NCBI GenBank assembly: GCA_903911355.1
Contig: CAIWDD010000111.1
Location: 1-64,000 of the forward strand
DNA length: 64,000 bases
Source: an uncultured Nodularia sp.
Lineage (GTDB): Bacteria > Cyanobacteriota > Cyanobacteriia > Cyanobacteriales > Nostocaceae
Direction of reading: 5' to 3'
Shown here: positions 20,627 through 30,389 of the stretch, one piece after another
Numbering within the stretch: position 1 is the first letter of the stretch
Layout of the letters: each line of letters opens with the position of its first letter
Translations under genes and position numbers: made by a program
The notes under the pieces: generated by a model
The model's database searches: none
What the model was told of the DNA's origin: nothing
Seen by the model: only the letters and a program-made list of their open reading frames with translations

Positions 20627-21265
20627 ATGAGAACAATGTTGAATAATCTAGAAAATGACTCAATATTTACGCCGGAACAAGTCTTAGAAAATCGAGGTCG
20701 TGTCGCTATCTTTATTGATGGTTCCAATCTATTTTATGCTGCTTTACAACTGGGAATTGAAATTGACTACACGAAGCTACTATGCAGATTAACTGGGGGA
20801 TCTAGACTGTTGCGTGCTTTCTTTTATACAGGTGTAGACAGAACCAACGAAAAGCAACAAGGGTTCTTGTTGTGGATGCGTCGGAATGGCTATCGAGTGA
20901 TTGCCAAAGATTTGGTGCAGTTGCCGGACGGCTCAAAAAAAGCTAACCTGGATGTAGAAATCGCTGTAGATATGATGGCTTTAGTAGATTCTTATGATAC
21001 CGCAGTATTAGTCAGCGGGGATGGGGACTTGGCATACGCAGTGAACTCAGTTAGCTATCGTGGTGTGCGTGTAGAGGTCGTCAGCTTGCGCTCAATGACC
21101 AGTGATAGTTTAATCAACGTCAGCGATCGCTATATTGATTTAGAAGCCATCAAAGAGGATATTCAAAAAAACCCGCGACAAAGCTATCCATATCGACCTC
21201 TATCCAGCATGGGGTTTCTGGAAGATATCAGGGAAAGTGATCAACACTTAGAAATCCAAGATTAA
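20627..21265 (+). CDS. NYN-domain (LabA-like) protein
   Basis: This 212-residue protein has an NYN/PIN-like nuclease fold of the LabA/DUF88 group: RVAIFIDGSNLFYAALQ (about 24-40), KKANLDVEIAVDMMALVDSYDTAVLVSGDGDLAYAV (split Asp cluster near 105-135) and RGVRVEVVSLRS. The conserved acidic residues D31, D109 and D126-region are kept, so it could be a metal-dependent RNase. In Synechococcus, LabA is linked to negative feedback of clock output; whether this copy does so is unknown. Its stop codon overlaps the start of the LptC-like gene (TAATG), implying translational coupling. Confidence 0.85.
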   Translation: MRTMLNNLENDSIFTPEQVLENRGRVAIFIDGSNLFYAALQLGIEIDYTKLLCRLTGGSRLLRAFFYTGVDRTNEKQQGFLLWMRRNGYRVIAKDLVQLPDGSKKANLDVEIAVDMMALVDSYDTAVLVSGDGDLAYAVNSVSYRGVRVEVVSLRSMTSDSLINVSDRYIDLEAIKEDIQKNPRQSYPYRPLSSMGFLEDIRESDQHLEIQD

Positions 21266-22521
21266 TGAATTATCGAAAAGGCAGGCCAAAAAAGAGGGCA
21301 AATTGTTCTAAAACCAGGCAAAACAATCAAGATTTACCTACATTCATTTTATTACAAAATCTGAAGGGGGTCGAAATAAAAGCTCACCTTTTTTACCTGC
21401 CTTTAACTTTTTTATTGTTACTTGGTTTAGTTGCTTGTGGTGGTAGATACCCAATAGCTGAACAAGCTAAAGAGTCTGATTCATCTCCCCAAGAAAGTAA
21501 TTTGACATTTTTCGATGTCACCTTAGAGCAAGCGGACGAGGTCGGAAAACCCCTATGGAAAGTACGAGCTAAAAAAGCGAGATACACTCAAGACAAACTT
21601 GGTGAGGCAGAAAATCCCATTGGTCAACTATACCAAGATGGCAAACCGGTTTACGAAATACAAGCAGAAAAAGCAGATATTGAACAGGATGGTCAGCGGC
21701 TATTTCTCAAGGGAAAGATAGTGGCTACGGATCCTAAGAACGGTATTGTATTGAAAGGTAATGAATTAGAATGGTTACCTCAAGAAGATTTATTAATTGT
21801 CCGTAAGCAAATCAATGGAACTCATAAACGACTAAAAGCATCTGCGCAAGAAGCACGAGTTAAAACTCGCGAACAACGTATAGAATTTTCTGGTAGCGTA
21901 GTAGCTAGCTCCGTTGATCCCCAAATGCAAATGCGAACGGAAAATTTAATTTGGCAGATTCCAGAAGAAATATTAATTAGTGAAAGCACCATAGAAATTG
22001 ACCGTTACAACAACAATCAAATTACTGACCGTGGAAAGGGAGATGCTGCAGAAATAAACTTAAAAAGCCAAATTGCCACGATCAAAAAAAACGCCCAGTT
22101 AAATTTATTAGACCCCCCGACGCAAATAGCTACTAAGTCTATGACCTGGGATATGAAAGCAGAAACAGTGAAGACAAATTCGACTGTGAGTGTTGTCCAG
22201 ACTGCTGAGAATGTGACAGTAACCGCCAATAGAGGCGAAATGAAAATAGCGAATAAAATTGTGAATTTAACAGGAAATGTCAACGCTATAGGGCAACGTG
22301 GTCAGAGTCTCAAATCTAATCAATTAAGTTGGTATCTCGACAAGAAATTATTAGAAGCTCAGGGAAATATTTTTTATACTCAGATTGACCCACCAATCAA
22401 TTTTACAGGTGAAACAGCCATTGGTAACCTACAAACAGAGGACATTGTAGTTAAAAGTGGGAAATCGGGTGGCAGGGTAGTAACAGAAATTATTCCTCAA
22501 GATGTCGGTACTAGTAATTAG
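21265..22521 (+). CDS. lptC: LptC-like LPS export lipoprotein
   Basis: This 418-residue protein has a hydrophobic segment and lipobox (LLLLGLVACGG, Cys at about 58) followed by repeated LptC/OstA-like beta-strand units (WKVRAKKARYTQD, YEIQAEKADIEQDGQRLFLKGKI, VKTREQRIEFSGSVVAS). It probably forms part of the periplasmic bridge that carries lipopolysaccharide to the outer membrane. It is longer than the ~190-residue E. coli LptC, as usual in cyanobacteria. The ATG overlapping the NYN stop puts about 40 basic residues before the signal peptide, an odd leader. A later non-ATG start nearer to the signal peptide is possible. Confidence 0.82.
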   Translation: MNYRKGRPKKRANCSKTRQNNQDLPTFILLQNLKGVEIKAHLFYLPLTFLLLLGLVACGGRYPIAEQAKESDSSPQESNLTFFDVTLEQADEVGKPLWKVRAKKARYTQDKLGEAENPIGQLYQDGKPVYEIQAEKADIEQDGQRLFLKGKIVATDPKNGIVLKGNELEWLPQEDLLIVRKQINGTHKRLKASAQEARVKTREQRIEFSGSVVASSVDPQMQMRTENLIWQIPEEILISESTIEIDRYNNNQITDRGKGDAAEINLKSQIATIKKNAQLNLLDPPTQIATKSMTWDMKAETVKTNSTVSVVQTAENVTVTANRGEMKIANKIVNLTGNVNAIGQRGQSLKSNQLSWYLDKKLLEAQGNIFYTQIDPPINFTGETAIGNLQTEDIVVKSGKSGGRVVTEIIPQDVGTSN

Positions 22522-22626
22522 GGAACAGGGAAAAATAAATTAGCAATTAAAAACATCTCGGAGAATAGTTGACACCCCCACAAGAGGATCTAATCTGTGG
22601 TTGATTGTTTCAGTGTATCTACCCAA

Positions 22627-23958
22627 TCAAGGATTATTAGCAGGGAACAAAATTGCGTTACGACTAGGGGTACCCAATTCAGGTAAAGAATATTTAGGAG
22701 AGTTGGGAGTAATAGTAGAGGGAATATTGGGAGATACTTCCAACCGTTGGACAAGAGCTTGTAAAAACCGATCTTGACTAGCTCGCAAGGCTGGAATTTG
22801 TGAACCATGGTTAATAATAGCAAACCAAACCAAACCGCGATCGCCTGTAGGGAAGACTCCAGCCAAAGCACTAACCTCGCGCAAAGTACCAGTTTTCATC
22901 ACAGTAGCATAAGGCATATTTCTAGCTTGCATTGTTCCTCGACGGTCAAATCCAGAGGTAGGAAACAAGTCAGCTACATTAATATTGTGGGTGGTAGCTT
23001 CCCGTTGAATTGCCATTAACATAGCACAGGCAGCCCTCGGAGAAATACGATTGTCTACTCCCAGACCCGAACCATTAATTAATTGAATTTCTGCCTCCGG
23101 GACTCCGGCAAATTTGGCAGCCTGCGATCGCATTTTCGCTGTACCCCCTAGGGATTGAGCCAACATCTCAGCCATGACATTGTTACTAAAAACATTCATT
23201 TCCTTGATAAGTTGGTGTAAAGGTAAAGAACCGCGACGCATCAATAGGGTTTCTTGGGGGTTTGGTTGGGATGCTGATTTTACAATCCCCGCAATCAAAA
23301 CTTGAGGTTTAGCTGTGCCCTTGGGCATGGTTGAATATATGTAATTTGCCTGACGAGTCCAACTTAAATGATTTAGGGCTTGTTTGAGCATCTGAGCGGC
23401 TAATATAGGATTTGGTTCAAAATTCATGGCAAAATTCCCCCTGATCACCAAATTTCCCGTTACCTGCTTAATACCCATTTGATTGAGACTATTACCCAAG
23501 GCGAAGGCTTCTTCCCAAACAAACATGGGATCACCACCACCAGTAATCACCAAATCACCTTGCAATACACCGTTAACTATTGGACCTGTAGAGCTAACCA
23601 AAGTTTTAAATTGGTGGTCTGGACCCCAAGTTTTCAAAGCCACAAGTGAAGTAGCAATCTTAGTTAGAGAAGCAGCTGGTAGAGGTGTTGTACCTTGATG
23701 ATTAGCCATCAAAATGGGTCCGGACTGTAACCAAATACCCTGACTCTCGGTCAAATTTTCCGGGACTAATTTCGTGGTAATTAGTTCCTGTAAATATTCC
23801 TGAACTGTGGTAGACCCTGCTGGATTAGGATCAGGAGCTAGAACTAAACCACGGCTATTGTGTAAAGCCAAAGTTTCCAAAGCTTCTGTGGGCTTAATTT
23901 GTACCCCAGCCATTTCGAGCCAAAGAGAAATTAAACCTGAACCTAATAATTCCAGCAT
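22627..23958 (-). CDS. D-alanyl-D-alanine carboxypeptidase (S13, PBP4-type)
   Basis: This 443-residue S13 peptidase trims or cuts peptidoglycan stem peptides. All three penicillin-binding motifs are visible: SxxK as Ser97-LTK-Lys100, SxN as SNN in VFSNNVMAEM (near 257), and KTGT near 361. No strong cleavable signal peptide is evident; the start is hydrophobic (LLGSGLISLWLEMAG). It is a single gene between the convergent LptC-like gene and the LOG-family gene upstream. Confidence 0.9.
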   Translation of the reverse strand: MLELLGSGLISLWLEMAGVQIKPTEALETLALHNSRGLVLAPDPNPAGSTTVQEYLQELITTKLVPENLTESQGIWLQSGPILMANHQGTTPLPAASLTKIATSLVALKTWGPDHQFKTLVSSTGPIVNGVLQGDLVITGGGDPMFVWEEAFALGNSLNQMGIKQVTGNLVIRGNFAMNFEPNPILAAQMLKQALNHLSWTRQANYIYSTMPKGTAKPQVLIAGIVKSASQPNPQETLLMRRGSLPLHQLIKEMNVFSNNVMAEMLAQSLGGTAKMRSQAAKFAGVPEAEIQLINGSGLGVDNRISPRAACAMLMAIQREATTHNINVADLFPTSGFDRRGTMQARNMPYATVMKTGTLREVSALAGVFPTGDRGLVWFAIINHGSQIPALRASQDRFLQALVQRLEVSPNIPSTITPNSPKYSLPELGTPSRNAILFPANNP

Positions 23959-24047
23959 CTTGATCCCCCTATATGTTTCCTGAGCTAATATACAAGTTTT
24001 TTGCTCACGTTCAGTATTGACCAGGAATAATATCTGTCAAACCGCCC

Positions 24048-25133
24048 CTACTTTCTTTCTGGGTGAGGTTTTTCTGCCACAGAAGGTGTACCCATCTGGT
24101 TAATTACCGCAATCATTTGATATAGGCGACCCAAATCACGTTGGTTAAAATACAACACCAGACGGGGTAATTCCTCGGTCTCATCTTGGTTTTCTGGGGG
24201 TAAAGCCTGACTTTTGATAATTTTTCCTTTCACCAGAATGTCGCTAAAGTTAGCATTTAATTTTTCCACCGCGGCATCAGATAAATCTGTGGATAGACGA
24301 ATGACCAACTGTTCACCTACGTAACGGCTAGAGTGGTAAACTTGATAAAAATTGGTGATAGCATGACAAGCTACTTCCAGGTTATCTGTGACTGTGTAAA
24401 GGCTGGGGTCTTCAGGACTGACAAGACCTTTGTGCACGAGTTGTTTATCAATATATTCGCTCCAGGAGCGCCAATAATCTCCACCTGGATGATCAATTAA
24501 AACTACAGGAACCGGACCAAATTTACCCGTCTGGCTGAGGGTCATACACTCAAAAGCTTCATCTTGAGTACCAAAACCTCCAGGAAATAAGGCCACGGCA
24601 TCACTTTCTTTGAGGAGAAACAGTTTGCGGGTGAAGAAATACTTAAAATGGATTAGTTTAGGATCACCCTCAATAAATGGGTTAGCCTGTTGCTCAAATG
24701 GTAACTGAATATTTAAGCCAAAGGAATTATTTCGCCCTGCGCCTTCGTTACCTGCCTGCATGATGCCACCGCCACCCCCTGTCATTACCATGAATCCTAA
24801 CTGACAAACAGAGCGAGCAAATTCCAGGGCTATCTGATACTCAGGTGTTTCTGGGGATAGACGAGCAGAACCAAAGATAGTTATTTTGCGGACGTGTCGA
24901 TAGTCATAAAATAACTGGAAACCTCGCTCCATATCTGCTAAAGCGGCCGATAAGATTTTCCAGTCCAAACGTTCAATCTCACTGTCAGCTAAACGCACTA
25001 TAGTAGCCAGTGCCTGCTGAATCAGTTGCCGATTTTTTAACGTTGGTAAACGGTCAAATAGTTCAGCGATGTCCGCCTGGAGACTCTCTAATGTTTCAAA
25101 CGACGCAGATGAGGTCATGAGAACTTTCGTCAC
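24048..25133 (-). CDS. LOG family protein (TIGR00730-type)
   Basis: This 361-residue protein carries the LOG/lysine-decarboxylase-like Rossmann domain in its middle: ITIFGSARLSPETPEYQIA, VMTGGGGGIMQAGNEGA and the nucleotide motif FPGGFGTQDEAFE. LOG enzymes cleave nucleoside 5'-monophosphates to a base and ribose-5-phosphate, releasing cytokinin from its ribotide. This protein is much longer than the ~190-residue LOG core, with about 85 extra N-terminal and about 80 extra C-terminal residues, so the substrate may differ. Soluble. An internal start is unlikely because the N-terminal helices look regular. Confidence 0.85.
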   Translation of the reverse strand: MTKVLMTSSASFETLESLQADIAELFDRLPTLKNRQLIQQALATIVRLADSEIERLDWKILSAALADMERGFQLFYDYRHVRKITIFGSARLSPETPEYQIALEFARSVCQLGFMVMTGGGGGIMQAGNEGAGRNNSFGLNIQLPFEQQANPFIEGDPKLIHFKYFFTRKLFLLKESDAVALFPGGFGTQDEAFECMTLSQTGKFGPVPVVLIDHPGGDYWRSWSEYIDKQLVHKGLVSPEDPSLYTVTDNLEVACHAITNFYQVYHSSRYVGEQLVIRLSTDLSDAAVEKLNANFSDILVKGKIIKSQALPPENQDETEELPRLVLYFNQRDLGRLYQMIAVINQMGTPSVAEKPHPERK

Positions 25134-25300
25134 AATGGCATTACATTTTACCTAATTTTGCAATGCAATAGACAACTGCCTTGGGCAGTCGTGTTTCATA
25201 ATTAGTGGTTGGGAAAGATTTATGAAGGTAAATTTTTAGAAAAGACCTATTATCTTAGCAGTGGTCATCTCAAATTGTTCACCACAACAGCAAATTTTTT

Positions 25301-25323
25301 GGAGACGCGAGTTTTCGCGCCTC
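25301..25323. repeat. GGAGACGCGA palindrome
   Basis: GAGACGCGA-gttt-TCGCGCCTC, an imperfect hairpin related to the one at 1543-1562. It lies 3' of trxA on the minus strand. No T-run follows in that direction, so it is more likely a dispersed palindrome than a terminator. Confidence 0.5.
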
Positions 25324-25385
25324 GCATATTGATCTAAATCTAGAGCAAATGGCAGGATCAAAAGGATGTTGATCCCAATTGAGTT

Positions 25386-25709
25386 TCAAAGATATTTTTC
25401 CAAAGTGGTAACTAATGTAGATTTAGGTACTGCGCCGACTACCATATCAACTTTCTCCCCATCTTTAAAAATCATTAACGTGGGGATACTGCGGATACCG
25501 TACTTACTAGCAACTTGAGGATTCTCATCAGTATTGACTTTCACAACTTTTATTTTACCTTCAAACTGATTGGCTATTTCCTCCACTACAGGAGCTACCA
25601 TGCGGCAAGGACCACACCAGGGGGCCCAGAAGTCAACTAAAACAGGTACATCGCTGTGAAGTACTTCTTGATCAAAACTAGAATCTGTAACTTGTGCGGC
25701 TGCTGACAT
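25386..25709 (-). CDS. trxA: Thioredoxin
   Basis: A 107-residue thioredoxin with the redox site Trp31-Cys32-Gly33-Pro34-Cys35 in [14 protein letters not shown], the buried Asp26 and the cis-Pro loop [14 protein letters not shown]. It reduces disulfides in target enzymes in the cytosol, fed by ferredoxin- or NADPH-dependent thioredoxin reductase. It has the single-domain length of m-type thioredoxins. The gene lies downstream of Yfr1 and guaB3 on the same strand, an arrangement seen in other cyanobacteria. Confidence 0.96.
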   Translation of the reverse strand: MSAAAQVTDSSFDQEVLHSDVPVLVDFWAPWCGPCRMVAPVVEEIANQFEGKIKVVKVNTDENPQVASKYGIRSIPTLMIFKDGEKVDMVVGAVPKSTLVTTLEKYL

Positions 25710-25833
25710 GCCTAAAAACCTTTGCCAATTATATTTTTGAGTTTGGTGAAAATTCTACCATAGCAAAAGCAGCAGCTTAGAGGTGAAGAATGTACATTTG
25801 CAACGAAGTTAAAGAAATTATGGATAAACATAA

Positions 25834-25901
25834 GGAACCGCCCGAACAGTAGTCCGGGCGGAGTGTGGTGTGAGGAGTGAACGGAAACATGCGTCTCCGC
25901 T
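25834..25901 (-). ncRNA. yfr1: Yfr1 small RNA
   Basis: On the minus strand the gap between guaB3 and trxA contains the Yfr1 hallmark ACTCCTCACAC (25868-25878) in a single-stranded segment. It is flanked by a 5' hairpin CGGAGAC-gcat-GTTTCCG (25882-25899) and a 3' GC-rich terminator hairpin CCGCCCG/CGGGCGG (25838-25861). Motif, two-hairpin architecture, size of roughly 65 nt and the guaB-trxA location all match the known RNA. Yfr1 base-pairs through the CU-rich motif with target mRNAs, including outer-membrane porin messages in marine picocyanobacteria. The exact 5' end is approximate. Confidence 0.92.
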
Positions 25902-26061
25902 ATCTCTATTGTAGGCTACAGATTGGATTTTTCCAGGATTTTTTTCAGAGTCTGGAAAAAAATTTCTGCCAACTTTGAGTTTGGGTATGGGGTATAGGGC
26001 ATGGTAGAAACTAAATAATTTATTTCTTATTAGTGATTCTCTAGTGCCTATGGGGGATTTT

Positions 26062-27225
26062 TTATTTACCCATGCCTAATTGTTGGGCTTTTTGGTACAC
26101 TTTTCCCTCGGTTAGTAGGGAAGGAGCGATTACCACTTCTACTTGCTGCATTTCTTTGATGTTTTTGGCTCCTAATGTACCCATGCTAGTTTTCAAGGCT
26201 CCCAAAAGATTATGAGTACCATCATCTAGTCCGGCAGGACCAATGAGTATTTGTTCTAGACTGCCAGTAGTACCAACGTTAATGCGCGTACCACGGGGCA
26301 ATACTGGGCTAGGAGTTGCCATTCCCCAATGATAGCCCCGGCCAGGGGCTTCCGCGGCTCTCGCAAAGGGAGAACCAATCATGACACCATCAGCACCGCA
26401 GGCGATGCACTTACAAATGTCGCCACCGGTGATTAAACCGCCATCGGCAATGATGGGGATATAGTTACCAGTTTCCCGATAATAATCATCTCTGGCTGCG
26501 GCACAATCAGCGATCGCCGTTGCTTGTGGTACACCTACGCCCAAAACCCCGCGAGAGGTACAAGCTGCACCAGGTCCAATTCCTACTAATACCGCAGCCG
26601 CTCCAGCTTTCAATAAATTCAAGGTGACTTCATAGGTGACGCAATTGCCCAAGGCCACCGGAATGGGCATAGAACGGCAAAATTCTGCCAAATCAAGGGT
26701 AACTATCGAATCTGGGGATAAATGCGCTGTAGAGACTACTGTAGCCTGGACAAAAAATAAATCTGCTCCGGCTTTTGCCACTACCTGACCATATTTACTG
26801 GCTGCGGCTGGGGTTGCACTCACCGCGGCTATACCACCTTGCTGTTTAATTTCCTGAATACGTTTTTCAATTAATTCCGGCTTTATCGGTTCGGCATAGA
26901 GTTCTTGCATGAGGGAAACAAATTCACTTTTCCCTACAGAGGCAATCCGATCTAAAATTGGATCTGGGTCGGCATAGCGAGTTTGGATACCTTCTAAATT
27001 GATGACTCCTAATGCTCCTAACTGTGACAAGCGTACAGCCATCTTCACATCCACTACGCCATCCATGGCACTGGCAATTATAGGGATTTCTCGTTCAATA
27101 TTGCCGATAGTCCACTTAGTATCTGCCAGACTTGGATCTAGTGTTCTGTTACCAGGAACTAGAGCAATTTCATCAATTCCATAAGCTCTACGAGCTTTTT
27201 TCCCGCGCCCAAGTTGAATTTCCAC
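26062..27225 (-). CDS. guaB: GuaB3-family IMP dehydrogenase-related protein
   Basis: This 387-residue TIM-barrel protein of the IMPDH/GMPR superfamily has no CBS (Bateman) insert. The nucleotide loop [15 protein letters not shown] holds the catalytic-type Cys (about residue 220). [32 protein letters not shown] is the phosphate-binding region. GuaB3 enzymes convert IMP to XMP with NAD for GMP synthesis, or act as close relatives. The N-terminal [25 protein letters not shown] is typical of the actinobacterial/cyanobacterial form. It precedes Yfr1 and trxA. Confidence 0.9.
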   Translation of the reverse strand: MEIQLGRGKKARRAYGIDEIALVPGNRTLDPSLADTKWTIGNIEREIPIIASAMDGVVDVKMAVRLSQLGALGVINLEGIQTRYADPDPILDRIASVGKSEFVSLMQELYAEPIKPELIEKRIQEIKQQGGIAAVSATPAAASKYGQVVAKAGADLFFVQATVVSTAHLSPDSIVTLDLAEFCRSMPIPVALGNCVTYEVTLNLLKAGAAAVLVGIGPGAACTSRGVLGVGVPQATAIADCAAARDDYYRETGNYIPIIADGGLITGGDICKCIACGADGVMIGSPFARAAEAPGRGYHWGMATPSPVLPRGTRINVGTTGSLEQILIGPAGLDDGTHNLLGALKTSMGTLGAKNIKEMQQVEVVIAPSLLTEGKVYQKAQQLGMGK

Positions 27226-27415
27226 GCTTTAACTTTTCTCAAATCTGTTTAAGCTAGGGTATCAAATTGTGAGGGTATTTGCAGCAGTTTTTTTTCCCAG
27301 TAATCACTTGCTGCCCTGATTGAGTGAGGACTAAAGTCCTGAGGATGAGCTAGGATTTGATGCCTGTTATATCTGACATTAAGTATTTTATACTACATAG
27401 TTCCCTAACCCATGG

Positions 27416-29353
27416 TTAACCAATTTCCTTGTTTGTTTGGCTGTGAGTTGGTGTGGGATTGTTAGCTATATAAATATTACTGTCTGTGTCATCCATTACT
27501 TTATTCTCCCTACGCACTAGTTCGCTAAATTGACCGATTAATTGGCCTAACTTCCCTTCGTCAAGCAAGGTATTGATTAAGGAAAGCCCACTGGTAGAGA
27601 GAAGTAATTTGTTAATATCTTGACTGCCATTTGTACCATTGGCACCTGGGAATGAGTAGATACGAGTATCTCCTAAAACTCCCGGTTGAGGTGCTAATGC
27701 GGTAATAATTTCGGGGAGTTTATCCGCTAATTCTGGCCAAATTGTGGTGATAATTTTGGCTGAAAGGTTAGCATTACTTATGGTATTCTCTGCAGCAATT
27801 TTTACTTTTAATGCTTCTGCTTCCGCTAAAACTTTATCGCGGTTAGCGGCTGCGAGGATACGAATTGACTCAGCTTCTAATTGTGCGGCTTCCTGGGCAA
27901 TTTCTGCTTGGCGGCGACGGCGGAAAGCATCTATTTCTATGACGTTGCGATCGCTAATACTCAGCTGTTGGGCAGCCTTTTCCGCTGCAATAGTTGACAA
28001 GCGTTTGTCACGTTCGGCTTTTTCAATTTCCCCGGCTGTATTTACTGATTCTTCGGCTTTGGCTTGTTCTGCCTGCGCCATAAAGCTTTCACGTTTTTTG
28101 GACGCAATGGCGATCGCAACGTCTTCTTGGGCAATGCGTGTTAATCTTTCTGACTCAACTATCTCTACTTGTGCTTTGAGTCTGCCTGATTCTACCTTTT
28201 GTTGACGGTCAATTTCGGCAATTTCTGCTTCTTGTTTTTGCAGGGATTGGGTCACCTTTAACTGTTTGTTTCGTTCTTCCAGAGCAATCTCAGCTTCTAT
28301 TTGGCTTTGCTGTAAAGCTAATTTTTTGCGAATTTCTTCCTCTGCAACTAATTTGTCTTGAATAATTTTACTTCTTTGTATAGCTGCTGCTTCCTTATCT
28401 TTTGATTCTTGAATTTCCCTTTCTCGTTGTGCCTTCAGTGCCTCTACTTGGAGTTTTTGGGATAGTTTGGCACTTTCTTTTTCCTGGGCAATTTGTAGCG
28501 ATCTCTTTTCAGCATCCAGTTCTTTTTGTTCAATTGCTACTTGGGTTGTTAACTCAACTTCCCGTTTTTGTTCAACGGAACGCTGAATAATTTCCGTTCT
28601 TAAACGCACACCTTGGGCATCAAAAAAGTTATCTGGGTCATAGGTAACACTTTCTAATATTTCGGAAATCGCAATATTATTGAGGGTTAAACCCACTTTT
28701 TTTAGATCTGGTCCGACTAAGTTCAAGACTTCTTGAGCAAAACCCAATTTATCTGAATCTATTTCTGCAATATCCTTGGTTTTAGCTGCTGCTCTAATGG
28801 CATCATCAGCACGTTTTTCTAGGGCGTTCTTTATATCTTCCCCAGTAATTTTGTTACCATTCTGAGATAATCTCGCAGCTGCTTTTAAGACATCTTCTTC
28901 AGAAGCATTAATACACACATAAAATGTGACTCTAATATCTGCTCTCAGATAGTCTTTAGTACGCACGGCTAGTTTTCCAGTACGTTCTACATCAATAGAA
29001 ATTTCTCGCAGGGGGACGCGAGTCAGTTGGTGGAATCCTGGTAAAACAATACAACCGCCATAAAGAATTACCGATTTCTTTTTTGTAAACAGTCCCCCAG
29101 TTCTGACGAAAGCCTCATTATTGGGTGTGACGACATAAACTCTTGTGTAAGCATACAAACTCAATAAAAGTAATAGGATGAAAGCCCCAATTACTCCTGG
29201 TAATACCAATGAACTATGGATTTGAGCGATAGTAGCTTGAGTTCTGACTGGGATAGTTTGAACGAGATATCCTGTTTCCTGCTGTTTTGGTTGTAAGGTT
29301 TGATGTGTGTTTACAGTTGGTAATGACTGGATAAAAGTTAACCAAAATAACAT
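27416..29353 (-). CDS. Flotillin-like SPFH membrane scaffold protein
   Basis: This 645-residue protein has an N-terminal membrane helix (about 50-70, VIGAFILLLLLSLYAYTRVYVV), an SPFH/band-7 domain (about 70-270) and a very long Glu/Lys/Gln/Ala-rich coiled coil (about 275-530) with repeated EIAEIDRQQKVE-like stretches. This is the layout of YqiK/FloT, which organise membrane microdomains as oligomers. The C-terminal part ends in a Gly/Ser/Asn-rich tail. It follows the NfeD/YqiJ-like gene by about 20 bases, the conserved pairing for flotillins. The very first hydrophobic residues (LFWLTFIQSLP) may be a second membrane contact. Confidence 0.9.
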   Translation of the reverse strand: MLFWLTFIQSLPTVNTHQTLQPKQQETGYLVQTIPVRTQATIAQIHSSLVLPGVIGAFILLLLLSLYAYTRVYVVTPNNEAFVRTGGLFTKKKSVILYGGCIVLPGFHQLTRVPLREISIDVERTGKLAVRTKDYLRADIRVTFYVCINASEEDVLKAAARLSQNGNKITGEDIKNALEKRADDAIRAAAKTKDIAEIDSDKLGFAQEVLNLVGPDLKKVGLTLNNIAISEILESVTYDPDNFFDAQGVRLRTEIIQRSVEQKREVELTTQVAIEQKELDAEKRSLQIAQEKESAKLSQKLQVEALKAQREREIQESKDKEAAAIQRSKIIQDKLVAEEEIRKKLALQQSQIEAEIALEERNKQLKVTQSLQKQEAEIAEIDRQQKVESGRLKAQVEIVESERLTRIAQEDVAIAIASKKRESFMAQAEQAKAEESVNTAGEIEKAERDKRLSTIAAEKAAQQLSISDRNVIEIDAFRRRRQAEIAQEAAQLEAESIRILAAANRDKVLAEAEALKVKIAAENTISNANLSAKIITTIWPELADKLPEIITALAPQPGVLGDTRIYSFPGANGTNGSQDINKLLLSTSGLSLINTLLDEGKLGQLIGQFSELVRRENKVMDDTDSNIYIANNPTPTHSQTNKEIG

Positions 29354-29372
29354 AATTATGCTCCCTATTTGT

Positions 29373-30032
29373 TCAATTTTTATCTTGGTTGATGGAGTTG
29401 GCTAGCCAAAGTTCTTCATCACGACTGTTGTGGGCAATCACAACATAATTTTGCTGATTGATTTCAATGACAATTACTGTTTCTCCACGTTTGGGCGACA
29501 CAGTTGCCCATTTCGGTAAAACCGCACTAATTGTCAAAAAATTTGATTTTCCATCTAGTATGTCTATTTGCCCGATTTTACCTTCCTGTTCACTAGGAAT
29601 GTAAAAGGAAGTAACCGTACCCAGACAACCAATCAATCGCTCTTTACTAGTATCTTCACCAAATTCAGCAAATATTTTCCCAATTACTTGTGCTATTAAT
29701 CTGCCCAGTAATAAGCTGATAATTAGCGAAATTAATAATACAGTTCCACTAATAAACCCACTTAAATTACCTTTACTTAGGTTAATCGCCCAACTGTTTA
29801 ATATCAGCCCTAAAATACCCCACAAACTCAAATCTGTTGCTAGTAACAATATGAGTGGAGCTTTGCCAATACCTGTCCATCCTAATAGTTGCTCAAAGTT
29901 GACTTGGATATCGATATCGTCATCATATTCTACATCTCCATCTCCCCCAATGGAAATGATCAGAAATACAAACAGCAATATTCCCATGCCTAGGAATATC
30001 CAATAGGGTAAATTGGCAGGGTTAAATAGCAT
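29373..30032 (-). CDS. NfeD/YqiJ-like membrane protein (flotillin partner)
   Basis: This 219-residue protein has three or so transmembrane helices (about 8-27, 58-82 and 92-115) followed by an OB-fold-like C-terminal domain (about 135-210) with GCLGTVTSFYIPSEQEGKIGQIDILDG and RGETVIVIEINQQNYVV. YqiJ and NfeD1b proteins are commonly encoded next to flotillins and probably set their membrane context. The gene lies immediately upstream of the flotillin gene with a 19-base gap, surely one operon. Confidence 0.85.
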   Translation of the reverse strand: MLFNPANLPYWIFLGMGILLFVFLIISIGGDGDVEYDDDIDIQVNFEQLLGWTGIGKAPLILLLATDLSLWGILGLILNSWAINLSKGNLSGFISGTVLLISLIISLLLGRLIAQVIGKIFAEFGEDTSKERLIGCLGTVTSFYIPSEQEGKIGQIDILDGKSNFLTISAVLPKWATVSPKRGETVIVIEINQQNYVVIAHNSRDEELWLANSINQDKN

Positions 30033-30389
30033 AAGATTTTGTCGATATACTATGCTGACTAGCTTCTGTGATACTTGTATACAGTTGGCATTAATTGAAA
30101 TTGATAGTTGTCACATCAGAATATTAGACTATGATTTTGGCTATTTTTTTTCTTTGTACACAAGAATATATTTTTTAATATTTTGTATGAAACTTCTTGA
30201 AATATTTAACTAATTTTAAAATCCTTTGCCCGAATAATATTGAGTTGGTTGGGCAGATTTGAGAAACTCTTGTATTTAAATGCCAACTTGACCCTGTTTC
30301 AGGCTAGAATTGAAGATAGTTAGCATATATCTGCATAAGAGTCAAGAGTTAGTAATACAGTGGTCTCATGACCCAGTAATTTTTTCTCC
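30033..30389. other. Divergent promoter region yqiJ-like / mutS2
   Basis: About 350 AT-rich bases separate the divergent YqiJ-like and MutS2 genes. No convincing small gene, hairpin or repeat is recognised. It presumably carries both promoters. Confidence 0.45.
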
